This document shows positions 1 to 8,303 of a DNA stretch of 64,000 nt, piece by piece (position 1 is the first letter of the stretch; every line of letters starts with the position of its first letter). This stretch comes from Archangium violaceum. GTDB lineage: Bacteria; Myxococcota; Myxococcia; Myxococcales; Myxococcaceae. The position numbers and the translations under genes were made by a program. The notes below the pieces were generated by a model. It worked only from the letters and a program-made list of their open reading frames with translations. It was not told the DNA's origin and did no database searches. The stretch lies in contig NZ_CP069338.1 in assembly GCF_016859125.1 (NCBI RefSeq), positions 1,488,001 to 1,552,000 on the forward strand. Reading direction: 5' to 3'.

Positions 1-623
1 AGCAGCAGCGGCTGGAGCAGGCGCGGCGCGAGGAGCAGGAGCGTCAGGCCCGGCTCGACGAGGCCCAGGCGCGGATGGATCAGCTCAATGCCCAGCTCGA
101 GCAGGAGCGCCAGGCACGGCTCGAGGCCGAGCAGCGCGCCGCCCGGGCGGAGGCCGAGGCTCGTGCCCAGGCCCAGGTGGCGGAAGACCTGCGCTCCATC
201 CGGCAGGTCCAGGTGAAGGAGGAGCAACGGGGACTGGTGCTCACGCTCTCCGGAAGCGTGCTCTTCCGCTCGGGCAGCGTGGACCTGTTGCCCACGGCCC
301 GGCGGAGGCTGGATGAGGTCGCCGAGGCGCTGAAGAAGACCCAGAACCCGCTCGTCATCGAGGGCCACACCGACAGCCAGGGGACCGAGGAGCTCAACGA
401 GGAGCTCTCCTACCAGCGCGCCGAGTCCGTGAGGGACTACCTCGTCGAACGGGGCCTGGACAGCTCGCGCATCCGCATCGACGGACGGGGCGAGTCCCAA
501 CCCGTCGCCTCCAACAGGACCGCCGAGGGCCGCGCGAACAACCGCCGGGTGGAGATCGTCATCGAGCGCGGTGTGGGCGGCGCCGGCCAGCAGGAGCCCC
601 AGCAGTCCCAGCCCCGTGAATGA
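1..623 (+). CDS. OmpA-family peptidoglycan-binding protein, 3' end (5' truncated)
   Basis: The reading frame is open from base 3 at the window edge, so the start lies outside. The visible 206 residues begin with a charged Gln/Glu/Arg/Ala-rich stretch of about 65 residues with coiled-coil character. An OmpA C-terminal domain follows. Its hallmarks are VLFRSGSVDLLPTA (first strand and helix), IEGHTDSQG with the peptidoglycan-contacting Asp, the following helix ending YQRAESVRDYL, and NRRVEIVI with the conserved Arg near the end. A short Gln/Pro-rich tail closes the protein. Proteins of this type anchor the outer membrane to peptidoglycan non-covalently through diaminopimelate. The coiled-coil lead is typical of myxobacterial OmpA proteins with a long periplasmic spacer. 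What precedes it cannot be seen. Confidence 0.9.
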   Translation, partial: QQRLEQARREEQERQARLDEAQARMDQLNAQLEQERQARLEAEQRAARAEAEARAQAQVAEDLRSIRQVQVKEEQRGLVLTLSGSVLFRSGSVDLLPTARRRLDEVAEALKKTQNPLVIEGHTDSQGTEELNEELSYQRAESVRDYLVERGLDSSRIRIDGRGESQPVASNRTAEGRANNRRVEIVIERGVGGAGQQEPQQSQPRE

Positions 624-658
624 AAAAGGCCCCGCTGCCTCCCGGAGGCAACGGGGCC
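624..658 (-). terminator. Rho-independent terminator of the BMP lipoprotein gene
   Basis: GGCCCCG (628-634) pairs with CGGGGCC (652-658), and TGCCTC (636-641) pairs with GAGGCA (645-650) inside it, with one mismatch. Five A residues at 623-627 become a T run on the minus strand directly after the stem. This fits termination of the minus-strand gene that stops at 681. There is no T run on the plus-strand side. Confidence 0.75.
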
Positions 659-680
659 CGACGGCCGAGCCGCCTGCGCG

Positions 681-1886
681 TTACGGCCGGGCAGGAGCGG
701 CCGTGAGCTGCGCCGGATCGCTGGGGACCTGGATCTCCCCGGCGATGACCTTCGCGCGCAGTTCCTCGACCTTCTCGAGGAGCTCGGCCTTGTTCGGGAT
801 CTCCACGCGCACGGGGGCGTAGGTGACGCCGCCCTCCTTCAGGCCCAGCACCACGTCCCCCCCCTGCAGCTTGCCCGCGGCCAGGTCACGCACGGCCTCG
901 TAGACACCCAGGTCCACGCGCTTGAGCATCGAGGTCAGCACGGCCTCCGGAGCCAGGTGCGACTGATCCGAGTCCACGCCGATGACGAACACGTTCTTGT
1001 CGGCGGCGCGCGCCTCCTTCACCGCCTGGATGACGCCCAGGCCGTCCGAGCCGGCCGCGTGGTAGACGACATCCGCGCCCTTGTTCACCAGGTCCTGGCC
1101 CACCTGCTTGCCAGCGGCCACGTTGTCGAAGCTGCCCGTGTAGTTCACCAGCACGGTGGCCTTGGGGTTGGTGGCGGCCACGCCCGCGCGGAAGCCCGCC
1201 TCGAACTTCTTGATGAGGGGCACCTCCATGCCGCCCACGAAGCCCACCTTGTCGCCCTGGGTGACCAGGCCGGCCAGCGCGCCCACCAGGAAGCTGCCCT
1301 GCTCCTCGCGGAACGTCACCGTGCGCACGTTGGGCAGGGTGTAGGGCTTGTTGTCGGCGGAGACGATCGGGCTGTCGATGAGCAGGAACTTCGCGTCCGG
1401 GTTGCGCCTGGCCACCGTCTCCACGGCGTTCTCGAGCATGAAGCCCACGCCCACGGCCAGGGCCACGTTCTGGTCCACCAGCAGCTGCAGGTTGGGCTCG
1501 TAGTCCTCGGGCACCTTGCTCTGCAGCACCACGGGGGTGATGCCCACCGGGGCGATGTCGCGCGAGGCCAAGTCCTGCTGGAGCGTCGCCTTCAGCTCCT
1601 CCGGGGAGGCATCCTTGTAGCTGCCGCCCTCCATCTTCTTGCCCGCGCCCCACAGCTCCAGGCCGCGCAGCGCCGAGTCGTTGAAGGAGTGGTCACCCCG
1701 TCCACCCACGTCCGTCACCAAGCCCACCTTCAGGCTCTTTTCCTTCGGGGCGGCCGGAGCGGCGGCACCCTCCGAGGGCTTCGCGGCGGTGGCCTCCGGC
1801 TTCGTCTCCTCCTGCTTCTTGCAGGCGGACACGAGCACCAGGGCGGACAACAGGGACAGTCGCAGGAAGGGACGAGGAGTGGGCAT
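681..1886 (-). CDS. BMP/PnrA-type substrate-binding lipoprotein
   Basis: This 401-residue protein belongs to the basic membrane protein (Med/PnrA) family, periplasmic binding proteins that usually deliver nucleosides to an ABC importer. The N-terminus is a signal-II peptide with lipobox LVSAC followed by KK. A low-complexity Glu/Ala/Pro linker reaches about residue 50. The mature domain has family features: GLVTDVGGRGDHSFNDSA near its start, then VGVGFMLENA, VTFREEQGSFLVGALAGL, GFVGGMEVPLIKKFEAGFRAG, and a late VIGVDSDQS segment. I chose the ATG at 1886 because it starts a clean lipoprotein signal; the ORF runs 12 codons further upstream. No ABC permease or ATPase gene lies beside it. It sits last in a run behind a ROK kinase and a phosphohexomutase, so its transporter partner is unknown. 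Confidence 0.85.
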   Translation of the reverse strand: MPTPRPFLRLSLLSALVLVSACKKQEETKPEATAAKPSEGAAAPAAPKEKSLKVGLVTDVGGRGDHSFNDSALRGLELWGAGKKMEGGSYKDASPEELKATLQQDLASRDIAPVGITPVVLQSKVPEDYEPNLQLLVDQNVALAVGVGFMLENAVETVARRNPDAKFLLIDSPIVSADNKPYTLPNVRTVTFREEQGSFLVGALAGLVTQGDKVGFVGGMEVPLIKKFEAGFRAGVAATNPKATVLVNYTGSFDNVAAGKQVGQDLVNKGADVVYHAAGSDGLGVIQAVKEARAADKNVFVIGVDSDQSHLAPEAVLTSMLKRVDLGVYEAVRDLAAGKLQGGDVVLGLKEGGVTYAPVRVEIPNKAELLEKVEELRAKVIAGEIQVPSDPAQLTAAPARP

Positions 1887-1934
1887 GGCGCGCCTGTAGC
1901 AGAGGCACGCCCTCCCCATCAAGTCAGGCCCCGG

Positions 1935-2864
1935 TCAGGCCAGGAGCGCCGCGCCGATCAGGCCGCTGTCGTCACCCAGCTCGGCGTCGGTGATGAGCAG
2001 CCCCTCGCGAGCGGTCGTGGAGGCGTACGCCTGTACGCCCTCTATCACGCGCCGCCGGATACCCGGGCAGTGCGACAGCACCCCACCTCCCAGGATGAGC
2101 CGCGCCGGGTTGAGCACCGTCACCTGGTTGGCCACGGCGATGGCCAGCATGAGGCTCGCCCGCTCGTACACCTCACGCGCCTCGGCGTCGCCCGCCTCCA
2201 CCGCCTGCTCCAGCGTCACCGGCGTCACCCGGGCGGGGTCCCCGCCCGTCAGCTCCATCAGCACGTGCGAGCGTCCGGTGGCCAGCAGCTCGCGCGTCTG
2301 CGCGATGAGGTTGTGGCCGCCCACATAGGCCTCCAGGCAGCCCAGTTCGCCGCAGCCGCACCGGCGCCCATTGGGCACCACCTTGGTGTGGCCCAGCTCG
2401 CCGGCCACTCCGCCCGAGCCTTGCACCAGCCGGCCACCGGCGATGATGGCGCTGCCCACGCCCGAGCCCACGAACACGGTGTACATGTCCTGGCTGCCGC
2501 GTCCCGCACCGGCGTTGAGCTCGCCCCAGGCGGCGGCGGCCAGGTCGTTCACCACCTTGACCTCGTAACCGAGCCGCGTCTGCAGCAACGCCCCCAGCGG
2601 CACGTTGCGCCAGCCGAGGTTGGGCGCCACCGCCAACACGCCCGATTCGCCGTGGATCTGCCCGGCCGCGCCCACGCCGCAGAACTTCACGGGCGTGCCA
2701 GCCGACTCCACCGCCGCCTTGGCCGCGTGGGCGATGGACTCCACCACCGCGGAGGGGCTGCGCTCGCCGAGCGCCATCTTGGCGGACGCGACGATCTTCC
2801 CCTGCTCATCCACCACCGCCGCGCGAGCGAACGTGCCTCCGAGATCGATTCCGAGCGTGGGCAT
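1935..2864 (-). CDS. ROK-family sugar kinase (glucokinase-like)
   Basis: This 309-residue ROK protein probably phosphorylates glucose or a related hexose in the cytosol. The N-terminal phosphate loop reads GIDLGGTFARAAVV, and a second nucleotide segment FVGSGVGSAIIAGG lies near residue 135. The ROK zinc motif CGCGELGCLEAY is intact near residues 168-179, and the C-terminal RLILGGGV segment is present. There is no N-terminal helix-turn-helix, so this is a ROK kinase rather than a ROK repressor. The ATG at 2864 has a strong GGAGG six bases upstream. The gene lies 49 bases after the phosphohexomutase and 48 before the BMP lipoprotein, all on the minus strand. This suggests one transcript for hexose-phosphate metabolism. 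Substrate specificity cannot be read from the sequence. Confidence 0.9.
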   Translation of the reverse strand: MPTLGIDLGGTFARAAVVDEQGKIVASAKMALGERSPSAVVESIAHAAKAAVESAGTPVKFCGVGAAGQIHGESGVLAVAPNLGWRNVPLGALLQTRLGYEVKVVNDLAAAAWGELNAGAGRGSQDMYTVFVGSGVGSAIIAGGRLVQGSGGVAGELGHTKVVPNGRRCGCGELGCLEAYVGGHNLIAQTRELLATGRSHVLMELTGGDPARVTPVTLEQAVEAGDAEAREVYERASLMLAIAVANQVTVLNPARLILGGGVLSHCPGIRRRVIEGVQAYASTTAREGLLITDAELGDDSGLIGAALLA

Positions 2865-2913
2865 CCGTATCCTCCAATCAGCGGGGGCCCCCTGCGAGGC
2901 CCCCCTCTCTACC

Positions 2914-4284
2914 TCAGGCCCCGACCTCGCGCTGCATCTTCTCCACCGTTCCCTCGATGAGCTGGCGGATCTCCTCCAGCCGCTCGGGGGTACGGGCCTC
3001 GAAGCGCAGCACCAGGATGGGCTGGGTGTTGGAGGCCCGGATGAGGCCCCACCCGTCCGGGAAGGTCACCCGCACTCCGTCCACGTCCACCAGCGCGTGG
3101 CCCGCCTGACGCAGCCACTCGGTGGCGCGCTTGACGATCTCGAACTTCTTCTCCTCCACCGTGTCCACGCGCAGCTCGGGCGAGGCGAACGTCTTGGGCA
3201 CGTCCGCGAGCAGCTCCGACAGCTTCGCCTTCTCGTGGGTGAGGATCTCCAGCAGGCGCGCCGAGGAATAGATGGCGTCGTCGAAGCCGAAGTAGCGGTT
3301 CTTGAAGAAGATGTGGCCGCTCATCTCGCCGGCCAGCTCCGCGTGCTCCTCCTTCATCTTCGCCTTGATGAGCGAGTGGCCCGCCTTCCACATCACCGGC
3401 TTGCCGCCCTGCTTGGCGATGTCGTCGTAGAGCGTGTAGGAGCACTTCACCTCGCCCACGATGGCCGCGCCCGGGCTCTCCTTCAGCACGTAGCGGCTGA
3501 AGAGGATCATGATCTGATCGCCCCAGAGGATGTTGCCCTGGTCGTCCACCACGCCGATGCGGTCGCTGTCGCCGTCATAGGCGATGCCCACCTCGGCCTT
3601 CTCGCGCTTCACCGCCGCGATGAGGTCCTGCATGTTCTCCACCACCGTCGGATCCGGGTGGTGGTTGGGGAAGGTGGCGTCCATGTCGCAGAAGAGCGGG
3701 ACGACCTCGAAGCCCATGCTCTGGAAGAGCGGCACCGCCACCGCGCCGCCGGTGCCGTTGCCCGCGTCGATGACGATCTTCATCCCCTTGCGGCCCACCT
3801 TCACCGTCTGACGGACGAAGTGGTAGTACGGCGTGTGGATGTCGTAGGGCGTCACCGTGCCCGGCAGCGGGGACTGCTCGAAGTCGCGCGCCTCGATGAG
3901 CTTGCGCAGCGCCTGGATTTCAGGGCCGTGGAAGGTCGTCTTGCCGGCGCCAATCTTGAAGCCGTTGTACTCGGGCGGGTTGTGGCTGCCGGTGATCATC
4001 GCCAGGCCATCCACCGGCAGGGTGTTGGCGGCGAAGTAGGTCAGCGGCGTGGGCACCACGCCCACGTCGAGCACGTTCAGTCCGGTGGAGGTCAGGCCAC
4101 GGCAGAGGGCGTCGCGGAAGCGCGTGGAGGACTCGCGGCAATCACGGCCCACCACGATGGAGCGTCCACCCTTGCGCCGCACCATGGTGCCAAGCCCCTT
4201 GCCCAGTAGCTCCACCACCTCGACGGTGAGGTCCTTGTCCACCAGGCCACGGATGTCGTACTCGCGGAAGATATGCGCGTTCAT
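2914..4284 (-). CDS. phosphomannomutase/phosphoglucomutase
   Basis: This 456-residue alpha-D-phosphohexomutase interconverts hexose 6- and 1-phosphates, feeding GDP-mannose or UDP-glucose synthesis. The full family signature is present: N-terminal FREYDIRG, GRDCRESS, the catalytic phosphoserine loop ITGSHNPPEYNGFK with Ser100, the metal-binding DGDSDR at 237-242, the sugar-binding GEMSGHIFF, and a C-terminal phosphate-binding RASNTQP. The start at 4284 (MNAHIFREYD) matches the family N-terminus; an upstream in-frame extension of 29 codons looks unconserved. With ManC encoded at 12751-13815, this gene could supply GDP-mannose for the envelope glycan that the SGNH/MBOAT pair at 13934-18116 may modify. 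It heads an apparent run with the ROK kinase and the BMP lipoprotein. Confidence 0.93.
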   Translation of the reverse strand: MNAHIFREYDIRGLVDKDLTVEVVELLGKGLGTMVRRKGGRSIVVGRDCRESSTRFRDALCRGLTSTGLNVLDVGVVPTPLTYFAANTLPVDGLAMITGSHNPPEYNGFKIGAGKTTFHGPEIQALRKLIEARDFEQSPLPGTVTPYDIHTPYYHFVRQTVKVGRKGMKIVIDAGNGTGGAVAVPLFQSMGFEVVPLFCDMDATFPNHHPDPTVVENMQDLIAAVKREKAEVGIAYDGDSDRIGVVDDQGNILWGDQIMILFSRYVLKESPGAAIVGEVKCSYTLYDDIAKQGGKPVMWKAGHSLIKAKMKEEHAELAGEMSGHIFFKNRYFGFDDAIYSSARLLEILTHEKAKLSELLADVPKTFASPELRVDTVEEKKFEIVKRATEWLRQAGHALVDVDGVRVTFPDGWGLIRASNTQPILVLRFEARTPERLEEIRQLIEGTVEKMQREVGA

Positions 4285-4493
4285 GAGGCTATTTCCTGAA
4301 GCCCTCGAAAGAAGGGGGGCTGGGTCGAGGGCCGCGCACTGTACACAAGCGCGGACCCGGGGGGTATCCAAGTGGAGTCTGGCCGAACGCTGGCCCTCCC
4401 GAGCCCTTGGAGCCCGAACGAAGGGGTGTCCCCCTGCCCGGCTGCCCGAAAGGGTGTAAGTGGGTGTGAACCCTGTGAAATCCCAAGGAAATC

Positions 4494-5654
4494 CTAGCGC
4501 GTGAGATTTCGGGATTCCTGCTCGCGGTCGAAATCCACGAGTGCCTGGACGATGGCCTCCCGGGAGTCGGTGAGCAGCAGGTAGCGCGCGTAGTCCTGGC
4601 CCCGGGCGAGGTGCTCGAGCAACGGGTAGACGGGCCGCGTCCGCGTCCAGAACTCCTGGCCCAGGAAGATCATGGGGCTGACCACGCCCACGGTGTTGTA
4701 GTGGTTCTGGCAGGCGTCCTGGAAGACCTCCTGGATGGTGCCGGCGCTGCCCGGGGAGTAGATGACGCCGCCCTTCGCGATGGTGAGCAGGCCGTCCTCG
4801 CGGACGCTGTTGGCGAAGTACTTGGCGATATGGGTGGCGAAGGGGTTGGGCGGCTCGTGGCCGTAGTGCCAGGTGGGGATGCCCAGGCTCTCGCAGAAGG
4901 GGCGGTCCTCGTCACGCAGGGGCCAGGCCGCGCGAACCTCGAAGGCACGAGAGAGCCACTCCTTGTCCTTGTAGCTCGGCGCCCGGGCGAGGAGCGCGAG
5001 GGCCTCGGACAGCTCCGCCTCGCTCCGGCCCGCGAACCAGGCGCCCAGGTGCGTGGCCTCCATGGCGCCCGGTCCGCCACCGCTCACCAGGAAGAAGCCG
5101 AGGCGCGCCAGCTCGCGGGCCAGCTCCGCCACCGCGCGGTAGTCGGGCTGCCCCCGGAGCATGGAGTGGCCCCCCATGATGGCCACCACCCGCCGCGGCC
5201 GGCCCTGGCTGTGCTGGGCGAGCACATCCTCCATGGCGTCGGTGACGGCATGGTCGTGGAGCCGCTGCGCCAGCGTCTCCAACAGGGAGGGCGGATTGGC
5301 GCCGCCCCGCGAGTTCCAGTGGGCGTAGATGCGGGCGTCGGGCGTGTCCGCGTAGCTCTCGGGGCGCGCGGAGTCGAAGCCGGCGTAGAGCTCCTCCGGC
5401 GAGTAGAGGCTCCCCCGGTAGGGCGAGTAGGGCAGCCCCGAGAAGGGCGGGAAGACCATGGCTCCGTGCGCGAGCACGGCCAACAGCGCATCCTTCTCGA
5501 GCTGGCAGCCCAGGAAGATGGTGCCGGAGAGGTCGGCGCCCAGCAGCACGCGCGTCTGCGCCGTCAGGTCCAGGCCCTGGAGGATGACGTTGGCGAGGCT
5601 CCTGCCGCTCGCCAGGTGCTGCTCGAATGCCGCGAGAGTCTCAATCTCGACCAA
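4494..5654 (-). CDS. LOG-family Rossmann-fold nucleotide-binding protein
   Basis: This 386-residue protein carries a LOG (lysine decarboxylase-like) domain in its C-terminal two thirds. The domain shows VVAIMGGHS, the nucleotide-loop segment LVSGGGPGAMEATHLGAWFAG, and PGSAGTIQEVFQD in place of the usual PGGxGTxxE. The first 120 residues have a short pentapeptide-like stretch (GLDLTAQTRVLLGADLSGTIFLG) and are not part of a normal LOG protein. Family members are often cytokinin-activating phosphoribohydrolases, but this long bacterial form has no assigned substrate that I know of. The start is TTG at 5654: GGAGGT lies five bases upstream, which is better support than any later ATG offers. It is transcribed toward the phosphohexomutase, with a 209-base gap. 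Confidence 0.75.
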   Translation of the reverse strand: MVEIETLAAFEQHLASGRSLANVILQGLDLTAQTRVLLGADLSGTIFLGCQLEKDALLAVLAHGAMVFPPFSGLPYSPYRGSLYSPEELYAGFDSARPESYADTPDARIYAHWNSRGGANPPSLLETLAQRLHDHAVTDAMEDVLAQHSQGRPRRVVAIMGGHSMLRGQPDYRAVAELARELARLGFFLVSGGGPGAMEATHLGAWFAGRSEAELSEALALLARAPSYKDKEWLSRAFEVRAAWPLRDEDRPFCESLGIPTWHYGHEPPNPFATHIAKYFANSVREDGLLTIAKGGVIYSPGSAGTIQEVFQDACQNHYNTVGVVSPMIFLGQEFWTRTRPVYPLLEHLARGQDYARYLLLTDSREAIVQALVDFDREQESRNLTR

Positions 5655-5695
5655 ACGGACCTCCGGAAGCGCGATGGGCCGCCGAAGGTATCAAG

Positions 5696-6234
5696 TCAGC
5701 GCTCCCACAGGGGAGCCAACTCCAGGGCGAGTGATTCGAAGGGCTCGGCGTGGACGGTGACGTTCCCCAGGTGCGCCCCCAGCCGAGACCAGCGCCCGTC
5801 CTCCAATCGGTACACCTCCAGCATCCGCGGACCCGGGTCCACGAGCCACAGGTGCCTCACCCCACGCGATCCAGCGCCTCCGTGGAGGGCGACAACACCT
5901 CGCAGACCCAGTCAGGGGCGAGCGTCAGTGCGGTGACATCGGGCAGCTCGGGCATGCGCTCACGCCGCCACCCGGCGAGGTCTGGAACCAGCGCTTCGCC
6001 GCCCAGGTGTAGCTCGGGCTCGAAGAGGAGCACCCAACCTCCAGGGCCCTCCCCTACCGGGTTCCGATCGAACGGACCCAGTGCCCTGCCCAACCGGAAG
6101 GCGGCCCGGGCGTGCACCGTCCTGGGACGCGGGCTCACGTACAGCTCGCCTCCGACGAGCTCCCCGACGAAGTGGGGCGGGACGCGCTCCAGGTCTTCGT
6201 ACGTGGCTTCGCGCCGTGACGGCTTGTCGCTCAT
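5696..6234 (-). pseudogene. Uma2-family (DUF820) nuclease-fold gene, broken by internal deletion and frameshift
   Basis: From the ATG at 6234 the protein reads as a Uma2 domain through EVLSPSTEALDRV and then stops at 5857-5859. The rest of the domain continues in another minus-strand frame from 5860 to 5696: GVRHLWLVDPG, then a Trp/Arg-rich strand and a C-terminus ending LAPLWER. Between LDRV and GVRHLW, intact Uma2 proteins carry about eight to ten more residues, usually with a Tyr-Ala-Arg-Glu segment. A short deletion that is not a multiple of three explains both the loss and the frame change. Uma2 proteins have a PD-(D/E)xK fold, are mostly of unknown role, and occur in many copies in myxobacteria and cyanobacteria. 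The gene is probably inactive. Confidence 0.75.
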
Positions 6235-6274
6235 GCCTCCAGGATGCAGTCCCGCCCCTGTCGTCGCAACCCGC

Positions 6275-8173
6275 TCACGGCCCGGGTTGGGTGCCAAAGG
6301 ACTCGGCGCCGCGAGGCTGACGCCCGTAGGCCTCACCCGGCTTCAGCGGTGCCAGCCACAGCAAGTCCATCGCCGTCTTCCCGTCCGCCGCGAAGAGGGA
6401 CACCTCGGGGCGCCGCGGGTCGAACGTCGCGCCCAGCGACCACGGACCGGTGACGCCCTGGCTGAAGGTAACGACCTCCCCGGGCTGCACTGTCAGATCG
6501 GGCAGCGTCCACTGCTTGGGCACCCGAGTGAAGCCCGACAGGTGGAGGCCTCCCAGGGACACGGGCGTGGAGCCCCGGTTGTAGAGCTGCACCCAGAAGG
6601 CGCCGGAGGCCTCACGGCCCACCCGGTCGATGACGAGCGCCCCGCTCCCGGGCGACTCGATGTCATGCAGGTGTTGGAGCAACCACGCTCGGCGCTCGCG
6701 CACGAAGCGATGGAGGAACTCGGCGCTGAGCTCGGCGTGCGCGGGGCTGACGTACGGGTCCACCGTCCTGCCGTCCGCGCCGGGCAGGATGTACGGAGCC
6801 AGCAGCGCGTGCATGGCATCGACTCGCGCACCGATGTTCTCCTCGGTGAACCACGTGTCGAGCAACAGGCGCAGCCGGGCCACGTACCGGGCGCGCAATC
6901 CCGGATCATCGTAGAGCCGCGTGGAGAGCGTGCTCCAGAGGGGCTTCATGTCCTCCATGCCCGGGAAGGTGGCGCGGAACTCGGCGAGCTCGTACACGTG
7001 CGGATCGTAGGCGGTGAAGCTGAAGAGCGGATGGTCCGGCTTCACGCCCTGGATGACGGCGTTGGTGCGGTTGTAGAGGGACAGTGCGTTGTTCAGGTCC
7101 CACGGCACGTACGTCCACTTCCCCGTGCCAGGGTCGTGGACCAGGTAGCTGCGCGAGTCCCCCTGGAGGTCATTGTTGATGAACGTCTCCATGGCCAGCC
7201 AGGTGAGGTAGTCCTCCAGCTCCAGCCGTTTCTCGAGGAAGGAGGCGAAGCGGTGCGGTGGCGTGCGGTTGACGCCCTCGAGGAAGCTCCACAGCCCGTC
7301 CCACGGCTGCTTCTCGTTCGTCTTCTTGTCCCAGGGCTCCATGTACGGCTCCTGGGGCGGCTCGCGCAGCTCGCAGTCGTGCATGCCGCAGCGGTAGAGG
7401 TCCCCTTCCTCGTCGAAGCCATGGGCCTCCAGGAAGTCCTTGTTGACGGACTCCAGCTCGGTGAAGACGCCCTCGTACTTCGTGATGACGGAGCCATCGG
7501 CCTGCACGAGGTGGAGCTTCACGTGGACGTAGCGGGCTCGCGGCACGCGCAGGCCCATGCTCGCGGCCAGGTCGTACCAGAGCTTCTCGGTGAGGTAGCC
7601 CGCGTCCTTCCACGCCGCGAGCAGCTCGATGTTCTTCTTCCCCTCGAAGCGGTCCTCCTTGTCGAAGCGCACGTCCCACGACTTCTTCACGATGCGCGCG
7701 TCCGTCTTCGTGGAGCGTCCGCGGAATTTCAGCTCCGTCTCGTACGTGCGGCCCGCGTGGGTGAACCGGCCCATCACCTGGAACTTCTTCGAGGGAGGAT
7801 CCTGGAGGTGATCGTAGAGGGCCTGATAGTCCTGCTGCGTCAGCGTCAACTCGTACGTGGGAATGGACGTCTGCAGCCGCGGCCACTCCGGCTTCGCGGG
7901 CGAGGGCCGCGCGCCCGGAGACGTCCCGGCGTCCGGAGGCGTCCCGGCATCCGGAGAGGTCCCCGCATCCGGGGGCGTGCCGGCATCCGGGGGCGTGCCG
8001 GCATCCGGTGCTCCGGCGTCCGGAGACCCCGCGTCCGGGGATACCCCCGAGTCATCCGGGGGCGTCCCGACGTCGACGATGTTCGTGGGGTCCCTGTGTG
8101 CGTCGGGCGGTTCGCTCCGGCCGCCACAGGCCCCCAGCACGACGAGAAGTCCGGTGAGAAGTGCGGTTCTCAT
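6275..8173 (-). CDS. CotH-kinase-family lipoprotein with lamin-tail-like C-terminus
   Basis: This 632-residue lipoprotein starts MRTALLTGLLVVLGACGG, a clear signal-II peptide, chosen over an upstream ORF extension of 22 codons. A linker of Pro-Asp-Ala-Gly repeats follows (residues about 30-75). The central domain, about residues 90-450, matches CotH proteins: IPTYELTLTQQDY, LKFRGRSTKT, KKSWDVRFDK, LRVPRARYVHVKL, YEGVFTELESVNKDFL, WLAMETFINNDLQGDSRSYL and YVPWDLNNAL. CotH was found in Bacillus spores, and related proteins are atypical protein kinases. The last 120 residues resemble a lamin-tail domain (VIDRVGREASGAFWVQLYNRG). The likely site is the periplasm or cell surface. It starts 130 bases downstream of the Ser/Thr kinase gene and is on the same strand. 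Its substrate is unknown. Confidence 0.85.
   Translation of the reverse strand: MRTALLTGLLVVLGACGGRSEPPDAHRDPTNIVDVGTPPDDSGVSPDAGSPDAGAPDAGTPPDAGTPPDAGTSPDAGTPPDAGTSPGARPSPAKPEWPRLQTSIPTYELTLTQQDYQALYDHLQDPPSKKFQVMGRFTHAGRTYETELKFRGRSTKTDARIVKKSWDVRFDKEDRFEGKKNIELLAAWKDAGYLTEKLWYDLAASMGLRVPRARYVHVKLHLVQADGSVITKYEGVFTELESVNKDFLEAHGFDEEGDLYRCGMHDCELREPPQEPYMEPWDKKTNEKQPWDGLWSFLEGVNRTPPHRFASFLEKRLELEDYLTWLAMETFINNDLQGDSRSYLVHDPGTGKWTYVPWDLNNALSLYNRTNAVIQGVKPDHPLFSFTAYDPHVYELAEFRATFPGMEDMKPLWSTLSTRLYDDPGLRARYVARLRLLLDTWFTEENIGARVDAMHALLAPYILPGADGRTVDPYVSPAHAELSAEFLHRFVRERRAWLLQHLHDIESPGSGALVIDRVGREASGAFWVQLYNRGSTPVSLGGLHLSGFTRVPKQWTLPDLTVQPGEVVTFSQGVTGPWSLGATFDPRRPEVSLFAADGKTAMDLLWLAPLKPGEAYGRQPRGAESFGTQPGP
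7913..8050 (-). repeat. short tandem repeats encoding a Pro-Asp-Ala-Gly linker
   Basis: Imperfect 12- to 18-base units, each containing a form of CATCCGG or CGTCCGG, repeat about nine times. They encode SPDAG, APDAG, TPPDAG and TSPDAG units between the lipid anchor and the CotH domain. Such Asp-Ala-Gly spacers are common in myxobacterial lipoproteins and probably act as a flexible stalk. Unit number may vary between strains. Confidence 0.8.
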
Positions 8174-8303
8174 GCATCCCACCCTGGAGCAAGTGATGCG
8201 CCAGGGTCGGAGAGATGTTCCCGGGATGATGAGAGGCAACCCGCGGGAGCATGTGGAGAACCCGGCTTCCCAGGACGGGTGGAACGAGGCCCCGGGGAAG
8301 CAC

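Noticed and set aside
957-2960. Long plus-strand ORF opposite the BMP and ROK genes
   Set aside because: Composition is Arg/His/Gly-rich with no motif, and it runs antisense to two well-supported genes.
4285-4371. Upstream extension of the phosphohexomutase ORF
   Set aside because: The family N-terminus begins at the ATG at 4284, and the extension is unconserved and Cys/Pro-rich.
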